Shown: positions 28,360-36,283 of the stretch, in pieces
How positions within the stretch are numbered: the stretch's first letter is position 1
How the letters are laid out: every line of letters begins with the position of its first letter
Source of the DNA: CAZGSN01 sp964371655
Lineage (GTDB): Bacteria > Desulfobacterota > Binatia > HRBIN30
Direction of reading: 5' to 3'
DNA: 64,000 nucleotides
Assembly (NCBI GenBank): GCA_964371655.1
Contig: CAYJOD010000001.1
Coordinates: 139,944-203,943, forward strand
Position numbers and translations under genes: made by a program
Notes under the pieces: generated by a model
Seen by the model: only the letters and a program-made list of their open reading frames with translations
Database searches by the model: none
What the model was told of the DNA's origin: nothing

Positions 28360-29091
28360 TTAGTCAGCAATCGCGCGCACGACGATGACCGTGGCATTAT
28401 CACGGCCGCCCGCCCGCATGGCCGCATCGAGCAAGGCGACGCCGGCGTCCTGCGCCGATGCGGCCTGGACCAGTGTCGCCGCGAGGCGCTCGGGTTCGAC
28501 CAAGCCGGAGACGCCGTCCGTGCACAGGAGGAACACGTCGGTGGCTACCGTGGCTGCCGAGCCAACCTTACGGTCGGAATTCCCGTCGGTGCCGAGGGCT
28601 TGGTTGAGCTGATTCGTATGCAGCAGATCGAGGGCGATTGTCTCGCTGTGGCGATAGTGGTCGCCATAACAGGTGTGGTCGGCGGTCAAGAGCTCCAACT
28701 TCCCGGCCCGCAATCGGTACAGCCGGCTGTCACCGCTGTGAATCCAATAGGCGCACGCTTCATCGGGCGGCATGACCAGGACCACCGCGGTCGACGCCAT
28801 CGGCAGATACGGAGGCTGGTTGAGGAGCGCCTGCGACGACTCCTGCAACGCCGCATCGGCGCGCGCGAACGCCGCCGGCAGCCTATCCTCCCAGCGCCCG
28901 CGCCCGGCACCGACCGCGAGAGTCGTGCAAATCGCATCGACGGCCATGCGGCTGGCGCGCTCGCCGGCGGGGTGAGCGCCGAGCCCATCGGCAACGACGA
29001 ACACCCCGACCTCGGGGCGCATTGCAAACGCATCCTCATTGGTGCAGCGCACCAGCCCAGTCATCGAATTGCCCCATGCGTCAAGCTGCAC
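28360..29091 (-). CDS. PP2C-family serine/threonine phosphatase
   Basis: About 243 residues from a GTG at 29091, chosen because GGAGGAG lies just upstream and the sequence becomes PP2C-like immediately after. The frame extends further upstream without family similarity. Motifs are NEDAF, VVADGLGAHPAGERAS (metal Asp; the usual G-M-G-G-H is G-L-G-A-H), HSGDSRLYRL, LCTDGVSGL and GGRDNATVIVV. These supply the metal-binding aspartates of bacterial PP2C phosphatases. No Hanks-type kinase is seen in the window. Confidence 0.9.
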   Translation of the reverse strand: MQLDAWGNSMTGLVRCTNEDAFAMRPEVGVFVVADGLGAHPAGERASRMAVDAICTTLAVGAGRGRWEDRLPAAFARADAALQESSQALLNQPPYLPMASTAVVLVMPPDEACAYWIHSGDSRLYRLRAGKLELLTADHTCYGDHYRHSETIALDLLHTNQLNQALGTDGNSDRKVGSAATVATDVFLLCTDGVSGLVEPERLAATLVQAASAQDAGVALLDAAMRAGGRDNATVIVVRAIAD

Positions 29092-29234
29092 GACGCTCCT
29101 CCCGTGTAGAGGGGCATACCTGTTGATGGGGAAACTATCAACTAGAAGAAACGGCCAATCCACAATTGCGCATGGACGGACGCAGGCACTCCCGGTATAC
29201 AGCCAACGCGACCGCGCCGCTCGCACCCGAGAAT

Positions 29235-29277
29235 GCCGGGGTGGTGAAACTGGCAGACACACAGGACTTAAAATCCT
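29235..29277 (+). pseudogene. 5' half of a tRNA-Leu(UAA), truncated in the anticodon stem
   Basis: The 43 bases contain the acceptor 5' strand GCCGGGG, a D-arm typical of tRNA-Leu (GGTGAAACTGGCAGACAC) and anticodon stem-loop AGGA-CTTAAAA-TCCT. The anticodon is TAA. The variable arm, T-arm and CCCCGGC acceptor 3' strand are absent downstream, where an integrase gene begins. The break falls just past the anticodon loop, a frequent crossover point for tRNA-targeting integrases. The missing half may lie at the far end of the island outside the window. Confidence 0.8.
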
Positions 29278-29325
29278 AAAATACAATCACCGATCTCGAA
29301 AAGCTCTAGCGCGAACAAGGGTTTC

Positions 29326-29353
29326 TTGACATATTGCCACACGGTGATATCTT
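29326..29353 (+). promoter_or_regulatory. Possible integrase promoter
   Basis: TTGACA at 29326-29331 and TATCTT at 29348-29353 are separated by 16 bases, a plausible sigma70-type pair 55 bases before the integrase start. Confidence 0.4.
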
Positions 29354-29407
29354 CCACATTGCTTACACACTTTCGGCCGCTTCGGACCATCTGTGAAGCG
29401 ACAGCGC

Positions 29408-30703
29408 ATGACCGAAACCCACACCATCCTCGGCGGCAAGGTTCACGTCTACAGACGGCCGAACAGCAGCTACTGGCAGTGCGCCACCTACCTCGGCCGC
29501 AAAAACCGACGGATCAGCACCAAGGAAGAGAGCCTCTCCAAGGCCAAGGAGATCGCCGAAGACTGGTATCTCCAACTCCGCGGCAAGCTCCGCAACGGCG
29601 AAATCAAGACCGAGAAAACTTTCGCCGATGCGTCCGAACAGTACCTGCGGGAATACGACATCATCACGCAGGGCCAGCGGAGCAAGATCTATGTGGATGG
29701 CCAGCACTGGCGCTCGCGCGTCCACCTGGTGCCGTTCTTCGGCCCGATGGGCCTCTCCGAGATCAACGGCGGCACCGTCCAGGAATATCGCATTCACCGG
29801 CACGAAGAAGCGACGGCCAAGCGCGGCAAGCCGCCGGCTCGCAATACGATGCATCAGGAAATTGTCACGCTGCGCCAGACGTTGAAGACGGCCGTCCGCC
29901 ATGGCTGGCTGGACCATCTTCCGGATCTGTCGGAACCCTACCGGGCATCCTCCAAGATTTCGCACCGCGCGTGGTTTTCGCCGGAGGAATACAAGAAGCT
30001 CTACGAGGCAACGCGAAAACGCGCGCACGAGCCGAAGAACCCGCGGTACAAGTGGGAATCAGAGCAGCTCCATGACTACATCCTGTTCATGGCCAATACC
30101 GGCCTCCGGCCCGATGAATCTGCGCGCCTGCAGTTTCGGGATGTGACCATCGTTGCGGACGAAGCGAGCGGAGAGACAATCCTTGAGATCGAAGTGCGCG
30201 GCAAGCGCGGCGTCGGCTATTGCAAGAGCATGCCCGGCGCCGTTCGCCCATTCGAGCGAGTGAAGGCGCGCAACGTTGCACGCGCTGACGAAAAGGCGCT
30301 GATCGAGAGCACGGAGCTGGCGACACCGAATGGCTCTGTGCATCACAGCGATCCGAAGCCGGCGCCGACGAAAAGAGGCGAGCCCAATCCCACTGACCTG
30401 ATCTTTCCGAAGACCCACCGGGACCTCTTCAACACAATTCTCGACGAAGAAAACCTCAAGAAGGATCGCGAAGGCCGCCCACGTACGGCCTACAGCCTCC
30501 GGCACACCTACATCTGTCTCCGCCTGATGGAGGGTGCCGACATCTACCAAATCGCCAAGAACTGCCGCACCAGCGTGGAGATGATCGAGAAGTACTACGC
30601 CGCGCACATCAAGACCAACCTTGACGCCGCCGCGATCAACATCATGCGGGCGAAGCACCACAAGCCAAAGTCGCCGGAGCACTCTCACGACATCGACACG
30701 TGA
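29408..30703 (+). CDS. Tyrosine-family site-specific integrase 1
   Basis: About 431 residues from ATG 29408 (GTG 29393 is an alternative). It has an N-terminal arm-binding/SAM-like region and a C-terminal catalytic domain. Catalytic residues are visible as Arg in NTGLRPDE, Arg-His in YSLRHTY and Tyr in MIEKYY. It lies immediately after the truncated tRNA-Leu and before the intron-containing tRNA-Leu, the usual place for a tRNA-targeting integrase. It is clearly related to integrase 2 (shared LRHTY/FRHTY, RLMEGxDxY and TSVxMIExYY blocks). Confidence 0.9.
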   Translation: MTETHTILGGKVHVYRRPNSSYWQCATYLGRKNRRISTKEESLSKAKEIAEDWYLQLRGKLRNGEIKTEKTFADASEQYLREYDIITQGQRSKIYVDGQHWRSRVHLVPFFGPMGLSEINGGTVQEYRIHRHEEATAKRGKPPARNTMHQEIVTLRQTLKTAVRHGWLDHLPDLSEPYRASSKISHRAWFSPEEYKKLYEATRKRAHEPKNPRYKWESEQLHDYILFMANTGLRPDESARLQFRDVTIVADEASGETILEIEVRGKRGVGYCKSMPGAVRPFERVKARNVARADEKALIESTELATPNGSVHHSDPKPAPTKRGEPNPTDLIFPKTHRDLFNTILDEENLKKDREGRPRTAYSLRHTYICLRLMEGADIYQIAKNCRTSVEMIEKYYAAHIKTNLDAAAINIMRAKHHKPKSPEHSHDIDT

Positions 30704-30803
30704 CCGCTGCGTGTCGCGTTCGATCAATCGTCAGCCAACAACCAACCCCTTTTGCAAATTCACGTTCGCGGCCCTAAGATGCCTCGAATGTTGGCAAGGC
30801 CAT

Positions 30804-31131
30804 GCGGGCGTGGCGGAATGGCAGACGCAACGGACTTGAGAGAAAACTTGAGTGCTCGCCGGGAAACCGGCGATGCAGAACTGCCCAAATTCGGGGAAAC
30901 CTGTGAAATGGCAATCCCGAGCCAAGCCCGGAGCAACGCTCCGGGAAGGTGTAGAGACTAGACGGGCAGCACCTAACCCCAGAGATCAGATCCTGGGTAC
31001 GGTGAAGGGATAGTCCAGACCGCAAACTCGCGCACGCGCTTTCCAGCGCAATGGCGGGGCGGCGAAAGCCGTAGACGGTACGAAAATCCGTTGAGTGAAA
31101 GCTCGTGAGGGTTCGAGTCCCTCCGCCCGCA
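30804..31131 (+). tRNA. tRNA-Leu(UAA), interrupted by a group I intron
   Basis: Exon 1 (30804-30837) has acceptor strand GCGGGCG, a D-arm and the 5' anticodon stem ending ...ACGGACTT. Exon 2 (31083-31131) has AAAATCCGT, a long class II variable arm, T-arm GAGGGTTCGAGTCCCTC and acceptor strand CGCCCGC plus discriminator A. Spliced, the anticodon loop reads CTTAAAA with anticodon TAA. CCA is not encoded. It differs in sequence from the truncated tRNA-Leu at 29235, so it is probably imported and may supply the leucine tRNA lost by that disruption. Confidence 0.92.
30838..31082 (+). ncRNA. Group I self-splicing intron in tRNA-Leu
   Basis: A 245-nt insertion between the first and second anticodon bases, the same position as the tRNA-Leu(UAA) group I intron of cyanobacteria and plastids. 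The 5' exon ends in U and the intron ends in G, as required. I can draw a 7-bp P1: exon ACUU plus intron GAG pairs with CUUGAGU around loop AGAAAA, with a U-G wobble at the splice site. Core words AGAGACTAGACGGGCAG and GGTGAAGGGATAGTCC match the P3/P7/P8 region. No homing endonuclease is encoded. Confidence 0.88.
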
Positions 31132-31137
31132 TTATCT
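31046..31137 (+). repeat. 92-bp direct repeat, copy 1 (intron end plus tRNA 3' half), attachment-site candidate
   Basis: The segment from GCGCAATGGCGGGG through the tRNA 3' end and ATTATCT recurs at 37554-37645 with 7 differences by my count. Copy 1 is part of the intact tRNA. Confidence 0.8.
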
Positions 31138-31359
31138 TTTCTCCGTCCACTCCTTGCCCCAGGGATTGGTAGAGTCCCAACATCCCGTGGTGGCCCATGC
31201 TCAGTTTGCATTGGTGTGGAAGGAGTGGGTACGGAATGGACGGGAACCTTTGACGGATGGCGAAGGATGGCAGGGGTGGGCGATTGCTTGCTCTTGGCGA
31301 CCAAACGCGACAGAAGGGAGAGGTTGCCAGGATGGCCACTGAGCGATCGGAGATTATCC

Positions 31360-32757
31360 ATGAAGGAATTGGGAAAGACTCTCGCTGGAGTTCGGATGGT
31401 ATTCATGGCGGCGACGGCCCTATATTTGATAGGTGTCTGTCAGCTTGAGAAGGCGGCCTCTGCCCAGACAGCTGGCGCATCAGCCATATCCCCGCCGACT
31501 ATCCGAGTGCTCGGCGAGGATTCGTCGAACCTGCAGGCGATTGAGGCCCTATACAAAAGCAAGCCGTTCGCTGGCGCAAAGATAGACTTCATCAAGAAAT
31601 CGTTCGAGGACGCGCTGCAGAAGGCCAACATCGACTTCGCCCAGGGCACCGGCCTCTACGATATTGTCCTCCAGTACAATTTCTCGCTCTCCAGCTTTTC
31701 CCGAAACCGCTATGTACTGACAGTCGATGAGTTGAAGAAGCTCGTCCCCCAGGGCCGCTTCGAAGAGATTGAAGGAGATCTCTTCCTGAACGTTTGGGAC
31801 GAAGTTGGGAAGTACTACAAGCCCGGCTCTCATGACGGCTCACACCCCGAAGCGATCGGCTATCCCTTTGCCGCCAATACCATGCTTCTAGTAATGAACC
31901 GGCGCATGTTCGCAGACGCTGCTAACAAAAAGCGATTCAAGGCGCTTACTGGTCGCGATCTGGCGGTACCGAAAACCTGGAATGAGTTCGCCGAACTCGC
32001 GAAGTTTTTCACCAGCAAGGACACCCATGGAGTCTGCCTTCAGGGTCAGCAGGGTGGCTGGCTGTATTACGAGTGGTCCAACTTTCTGTTCGGCATGGGC
32101 GGTAGGGTAATGAATAAGAAGTTTGGCTGGGCAGGTGACCAGAAGACGGAGATCGACGTTGACTCCGAGGCGGCAGTCAAGGCCGCTGAGTTCTATGTCG
32201 GATTGCGTCCCTACAACGGCTGCGACTTCACGGCCACGGGCGCCTCGGAACAGAAGAATGACCTTCTAAAGGGAAAGACGGCAATGGCGATCGTCTGGAG
32301 CGACTACTTGTGGGGCTTGATTCATGATGGATCCGTGGAGTTCGACTTCGCGCCGATCCCCGGCGGGAAGTCTATGATCGCCGGTGGATCGTTCTATATA
32401 AGCCGGAAGACCAAGAACCCTCAGGCGACCGCCCAATACGTGCTCGATCTGCTCGGCAAGGACAACCAAGCACAGTTGATGCTGAAGGGCCTTTGCTCTC
32501 CGGTCAAATCCGCCTACGAACACCCTGACGTTGTTGCTAAGGTTCCGTACGCTGCTGCTCTGCGAGAATCGTTGAAGCGCGGTGAGTACATGCTCGAAGC
32601 TGGCCCCGACGCCGACGCAATTCAGGCCGTCATTACTGAGCAAATGCAGCGGCTCTGGCAGGGCGAGGGTACGGCTCGCATCAGGCTGGATGAGGCGAAG
32701 AAACAGATCGACAAACGGCGCGCGGTCATTTGGGAAGCCGTGAATTCTGGGGCGTGA
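31360..32757 (+). CDS. ABC transporter solute-binding protein
   Basis: About 465 residues from ATG 31360 with CGGAG upstream. A signal peptide (FMAATALYLIGVCQLEKAASA) is followed by a type 1 extracellular solute-binding domain of the sugar/polyamine/iron superfamily. Recognisable blocks are YDIVLQYN, IGYPFAANTMLLVMN, VPKTWNEFAELAKFF, KGKTAMAIVWSD and FDFAPIPGG. It is the first gene of a compact operon with a permease and an ATPase (16-base gap, then GTGA overlap). The substrate is not predictable by eye; no transport-partner enzyme gives a clue. Confidence 0.85.
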   Translation: MKELGKTLAGVRMVFMAATALYLIGVCQLEKAASAQTAGASAISPPTIRVLGEDSSNLQAIEALYKSKPFAGAKIDFIKKSFEDALQKANIDFAQGTGLYDIVLQYNFSLSSFSRNRYVLTVDELKKLVPQGRFEEIEGDLFLNVWDEVGKYYKPGSHDGSHPEAIGYPFAANTMLLVMNRRMFADAANKKRFKALTGRDLAVPKTWNEFAELAKFFTSKDTHGVCLQGQQGGWLYYEWSNFLFGMGGRVMNKKFGWAGDQKTEIDVDSEAAVKAAEFYVGLRPYNGCDFTATGASEQKNDLLKGKTAMAIVWSDYLWGLIHDGSVEFDFAPIPGGKSMIAGGSFYISRKTKNPQATAQYVLDLLGKDNQAQLMLKGLCSPVKSAYEHPDVVAKVPYAAALRESLKRGEYMLEAGPDADAIQAVITEQMQRLWQGEGTARIRLDEAKKQIDKRRAVIWEAVNSGA

Positions 32758-32773
32758 CGGCGCGGAGTCATCC

Positions 32774-34408
32774 ATGCTCCATCCTCGCGCTCGCCGATTC
32801 TGGTGCGGAGTTGCGAGCGCGGCTCTAGTGGTCGCAGCTTGGGCTTACGTCGCCCCCGCCTTGGGAGCAATCCGTCCCAACTCTCTCTGGGCAAGTCTCG
32901 ACGACTCTGTCGTCACCGGTCCCCTGGCTCGGTCTCTTGCCGTCGCCTCTGGCGCTTCTGTCCTCTGCGTCGCCATTGGACTCGTTCTTGCCGTTGTGCT
33001 GCGTGAGGTGCCCCTCGGGTCGCGCAGTGGCTCTGCGTTGGCGCTCTTGATGCTTCCAGTGCTTGTAGGCGACTTAGTAACAGGTTTCGCTTTCAAGTCG
33101 GTTGCTACGGAAGGGGATTGGTTCGTGGCCCTATTCGGAGATCGGCCTCCATGGGCAGTCCTGGGCACAATGGTCGCAATGCAGATTTGGCAGTACGGGT
33201 TGCTCTGCACGTATCTATTTTGGCTACGGATCGTTTCGATTGAGCAGTCGCTCGCAGATTTCGCAGAGGTCAGCGGCCTGAGCCGTATCGAGTTTGTTCG
33301 CGACATCCTCTGGCCGCGATGCAGCGAGTTGGCCATAGTTCTTCTCCTAATGAGCTTCTTCGCCGCGGCCCACGAGACTGCGAAGAGTTGGCTCGTATTT
33401 AAGGTTTCGCCGGGTACTGGGACTTCCCTGGTCTCCCACGCCCTTTGGGAACAGTACCAGCATCGCGTGCCTGTCAACGCCCGCTTCGCTCAACATGCGT
33501 CGTTGCAAGATTGTGGGGTCGCCGCGATTGCAATTCTACTTGGAGCCGTCGTTCTGGCGGGAACTGTGTACGCGATTGCGACGGCAGTGGTTCATGTAAT
33601 GACTCGCGCCACTGCGACTCACGCCGCCCGTAGACCGGACCGCCCAGCGTCTACCCCGGCACGTCGGAGATCGACCTGGTTGGTGGCTGCAGTGGTAGCC
33701 GCTACGATTGGGCCGATTGTCGCCCCAGCGTTCGTATTCCCGCTCTCCACGTCGATCGAATGGGTGTCGACGATCAAGGCTGCTGGCATGGCCGGGGCAG
33801 GTGCTGCCTTTGCGGTGTTCGTCGCAGCACTCTTCGCCTTCTTGCTGCGGTTGACTTCACCGGCCGGCTTCGCCCGCTTCACATGGCCGGCGACCGCTGT
33901 CTTGTTTGTCATTATGGCGCTCCGCAGCGTCCCCCCCCTAGCATTCATCCTAAGCGGATACGACCTGTTTGCTCACGTTTCCAACTCCCAAGCCATGCTC
34001 GTTGGGAGCTGGTTCGTCGGGCAAGCGCTCTTGGCACTCCCACTCCTTGGAGCTTTCGGAGTGTGGCTCCACACGCAAGTCACCCAGCGAGAGCTTGAGT
34101 TTCAGGAGGGTGCAGGTCTGTCGCTGCGAGAGCTTGCGCAAGCAAGCTTCCTCAGACGCTTTCGTTTGGACTACGCTTTCCTGTTTCTATTTGCATGGTC
34201 GGTCGTTTGGAATGAAAGCACGCTGAACCGCGTCGTGTCCGACAGCGTTCCGACCTTCATCGATCTCTTGTCAAGAAACCTGAGCGCGCGGCCGGATTTT
34301 TCCAGAGCCGCTACGCTGTGCCTGCTCTCCGTGTGTATCGGATTGGCCACGGTCACATTGTGGTTGCTCGCCCAATCAGGTTCGTATCGCTCCAGGGGCC
34401 GAGCGTGA
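32774..34408 (+). CDS. ABC transporter permease (fused, two-domain type)
   Basis: 544 residues with about 12 hydrophobic helices in two halves, each with a binding-protein-dependent transport (EAA-loop-like) region: SLADFAEVSGLSRIEFVRDILWPR and EFQEGAGLSLRELAQASFLRRFRLDY. This is the fused arrangement of PotB/CysT/FbpB-like permeases. A hydrophilic linker (TRATATHAARRPDRPASTPA) separates the halves. The stop overlaps the ATPase start by GTGA. It forms one importer with the flanking genes. Confidence 0.85.
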   Translation: MLHPRARRFWCGVASAALVVAAWAYVAPALGAIRPNSLWASLDDSVVTGPLARSLAVASGASVLCVAIGLVLAVVLREVPLGSRSGSALALLMLPVLVGDLVTGFAFKSVATEGDWFVALFGDRPPWAVLGTMVAMQIWQYGLLCTYLFWLRIVSIEQSLADFAEVSGLSRIEFVRDILWPRCSELAIVLLLMSFFAAAHETAKSWLVFKVSPGTGTSLVSHALWEQYQHRVPVNARFAQHASLQDCGVAAIAILLGAVVLAGTVYAIATAVVHVMTRATATHAARRPDRPASTPARRRSTWLVAAVVAATIGPIVAPAFVFPLSTSIEWVSTIKAAGMAGAGAAFAVFVAALFAFLLRLTSPAGFARFTWPATAVLFVIMALRSVPPLAFILSGYDLFAHVSNSQAMLVGSWFVGQALLALPLLGAFGVWLHTQVTQRELEFQEGAGLSLRELAQASFLRRFRLDYAFLFLFAWSVVWNESTLNRVVSDSVPTFIDLLSRNLSARPDFSRAATLCLLSVCIGLATVTLWLLAQSGSYRSRGRA

Positions 34409-35499
34409 CGCGCGTGATTGCAAACGGCCTCAGCTTTGCGTACTCGAGACGAGCCGAAGTGCTAGCCAACCTGAGCTTCTCCTTCTCTGTGGCATCCAAT
34501 TCGCCTCACGGTTCTGTGGTCGCCCTGATGGGGCCTAGCGGCGGCGGCAAGTCAACCCTTCTTCGCCTGATTGCGGGTTTGGAGAAGCCCGCGGGGGGCA
34601 CCCTCACAATTGAGCCAACTCCTGATTTCGTTCCCTACCTGGCTCAGGACGCCATCATTCTCTCGCAGTACTCCCGCCGCGAGAACGCAAGATATCGGTC
34701 TTTCGCTGGGCGCTTTGTTTCACGATTCAGAGAGGAGACCTTCCGAGACATCCAGAGCGCATTGGGGATTGACGATGCGTTCCTCGATGAAGGCCGCCCG
34801 ATTCGACCGATGAGCGGGGGGCAGCGCCAGCGAGTTGCACTCCTCCGCGATATGTCCGTGGCCCCGGATCTCCTGCTGTTGGATGAGCCTTGTGTCGGCC
34901 TTGATCAGCCCGTAAAGATCGAGTTTCTGCAGCAGGTGCGCCGCATCGTGGCTTCGCGTCGCTTGTTGGTTGTATACGTAACGCACCATTGGGATGAAGT
35001 GCAAATGGTTGCGGACGAGGTGGCATTCCTGGAGCCCCCGACATCCAGTGGACCTCAACGGCTTTCTGTTGACCCGGTGGCGCGCGCCCTCGCCGCACCT
35101 CCTTCGCTGCTCGCCGCTACTCTCATTTCACATCCGGTCTGCAACGTGGTTGAATGTGAGGTGGGGTTGGACGGAACCCTCATGCCGCTGCCATGGCGAG
35201 CCAATGCCACCGGTTCCCCAAGATGTGTCCATATCGCATTCGGGCTTCAAAGTGCCTGCCTGGATGGCAAGGGAGGCGACGGGTGTGTTGTGGCCCAAAC
35301 ACCCCTGGTTACGTACGTGCGTTTGGGTAAACAGGGTCCGACACTTGCCATCCGAGGCCAGGGGGCCGAAGCTTCTAGTCGAGTCCATATTGAAGGTCCG
35401 GTCTGGCTATTCGACGATCCGTCCGGGCCTGCGCGGGCCGGGCACGTTTCCCTCTGTTCGCAGGAGTCACAGACATGTCTTCGATTTCATCCATCGTAG
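34405..35499 (+). CDS. ABC transporter ATP-binding protein
   Basis: About 364 residues from GTG 34405, overlapping the permease stop and preceded by AGGGG. Motifs: Walker A GPSGGGKST, signature MSGGQRQR (one residue off the usual LSGGQ), Walker B LLLLDEPCVGLD and the H-loop in VTHHWDE. The C-terminal 130 residues form a small regulatory region of TOBE-like size. It powers the adjacent importer. Its end overlaps the SDR gene start by 25 bases. Confidence 0.9.
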   Translation: MTRVIANGLSFAYSRRAEVLANLSFSFSVASNSPHGSVVALMGPSGGGKSTLLRLIAGLEKPAGGTLTIEPTPDFVPYLAQDAIILSQYSRRENARYRSFAGRFVSRFREETFRDIQSALGIDDAFLDEGRPIRPMSGGQRQRVALLRDMSVAPDLLLLDEPCVGLDQPVKIEFLQQVRRIVASRRLLVVYVTHHWDEVQMVADEVAFLEPPTSSGPQRLSVDPVARALAAPPSLLAATLISHPVCNVVECEVGLDGTLMPLPWRANATGSPRCVHIAFGLQSACLDGKGGDGCVVAQTPLVTYVRLGKQGPTLAIRGQGAEASSRVHIEGPVWLFDDPSGPARAGHVSLCSQESQTCLRFHPS

Positions 35500-36215
35500 T
35501 AACAGGTGCGGCTGGGTTTCTTGGGAGGTCGATCACCCAAGCCGCGATCGACCGCGGATGGGCAGTCCTAGTAGCTACTCGGAATACCCTGAGTCCGCTT
35601 CCAGGTTCCGAGAAGGTCTTCCACGTTGATGGCGATCTCAGCACCATGAGTGGGGCGCGCCGACTTGCAGACGCAGTCCGCGCCTACCTTGGCGACCAGC
35701 AGTTTGCAGTTGCCAATTGCGTCGGCTCCTTTCCCGGCTATCGTGGAATCCTTGACATTGACGGCGACCAGGCCGAAGCGGTGTTTCGGAGCAATCTCCT
35801 TACGGTGTACAACACAGCCCACGTCCTTCTGCCGCTCATGCGACAATCTGGTGGGGGCCGCTTCCTCGCATTCACGAGCCACTCTCGATATCAAGCCTAC
35901 CCCTTAATGGCGGCCTTTGATGCAGCAAAGGCTGCTCTGGTCCAACTCGTTAGGCATATCGCAAACGAGGAATCGCGAAACGGGGTCGTAGCCAACGCCG
36001 TCGCCCTCGCAACTCTTCTCACCGATGCTGAACGCAGGCTTAAGCCTCATGGCGATCACAATGCCTGGCTCCGTCCTGATCAGGTGGCCGAGTTTGTGTT
36101 CTGGCTCCTCCAATCCCCAGGCACCCTGATGAACGGTAATGAAGTCCATTTATTTAACTACAGCGACTCGTACTTCCAACGTTCGTACTATGAGCGCATC
36201 AATCCTTCAGACTAG
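35475..36215 (+). CDS. Short-chain dehydrogenase/reductase-like protein lacking the catalytic Tyr
   Basis: 246 residues. The nucleotide-binding motif TGAAGFLG is near the N-terminus and a Ser-containing strand (FLAFTSHS) is present. The usual YxxxK reads FDAAK, so the catalytic Tyr is replaced by Phe while Lys remains. The protein could be a binding or scaffold variant, or the nearby Tyr (SRYQAY) might substitute. It overlaps the ATPase gene, so it belongs to the transporter operon. Confidence 0.78.
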   Translation: MSSISSIVVTGAAGFLGRSITQAAIDRGWAVLVATRNTLSPLPGSEKVFHVDGDLSTMSGARRLADAVRAYLGDQQFAVANCVGSFPGYRGILDIDGDQAEAVFRSNLLTVYNTAHVLLPLMRQSGGGRFLAFTSHSRYQAYPLMAAFDAAKAALVQLVRHIANEESRNGVVANAVALATLLTDAERRLKPHGDHNAWLRPDQVAEFVFWLLQSPGTLMNGNEVHLFNYSDSYFQRSYYERINPSD

Positions 36216-36283
36216 CGCACTTCAACGGCCATCAGAATCCTAACTAATCGACCCGCCACGCAAAATACGTGCGAGATATCGAG

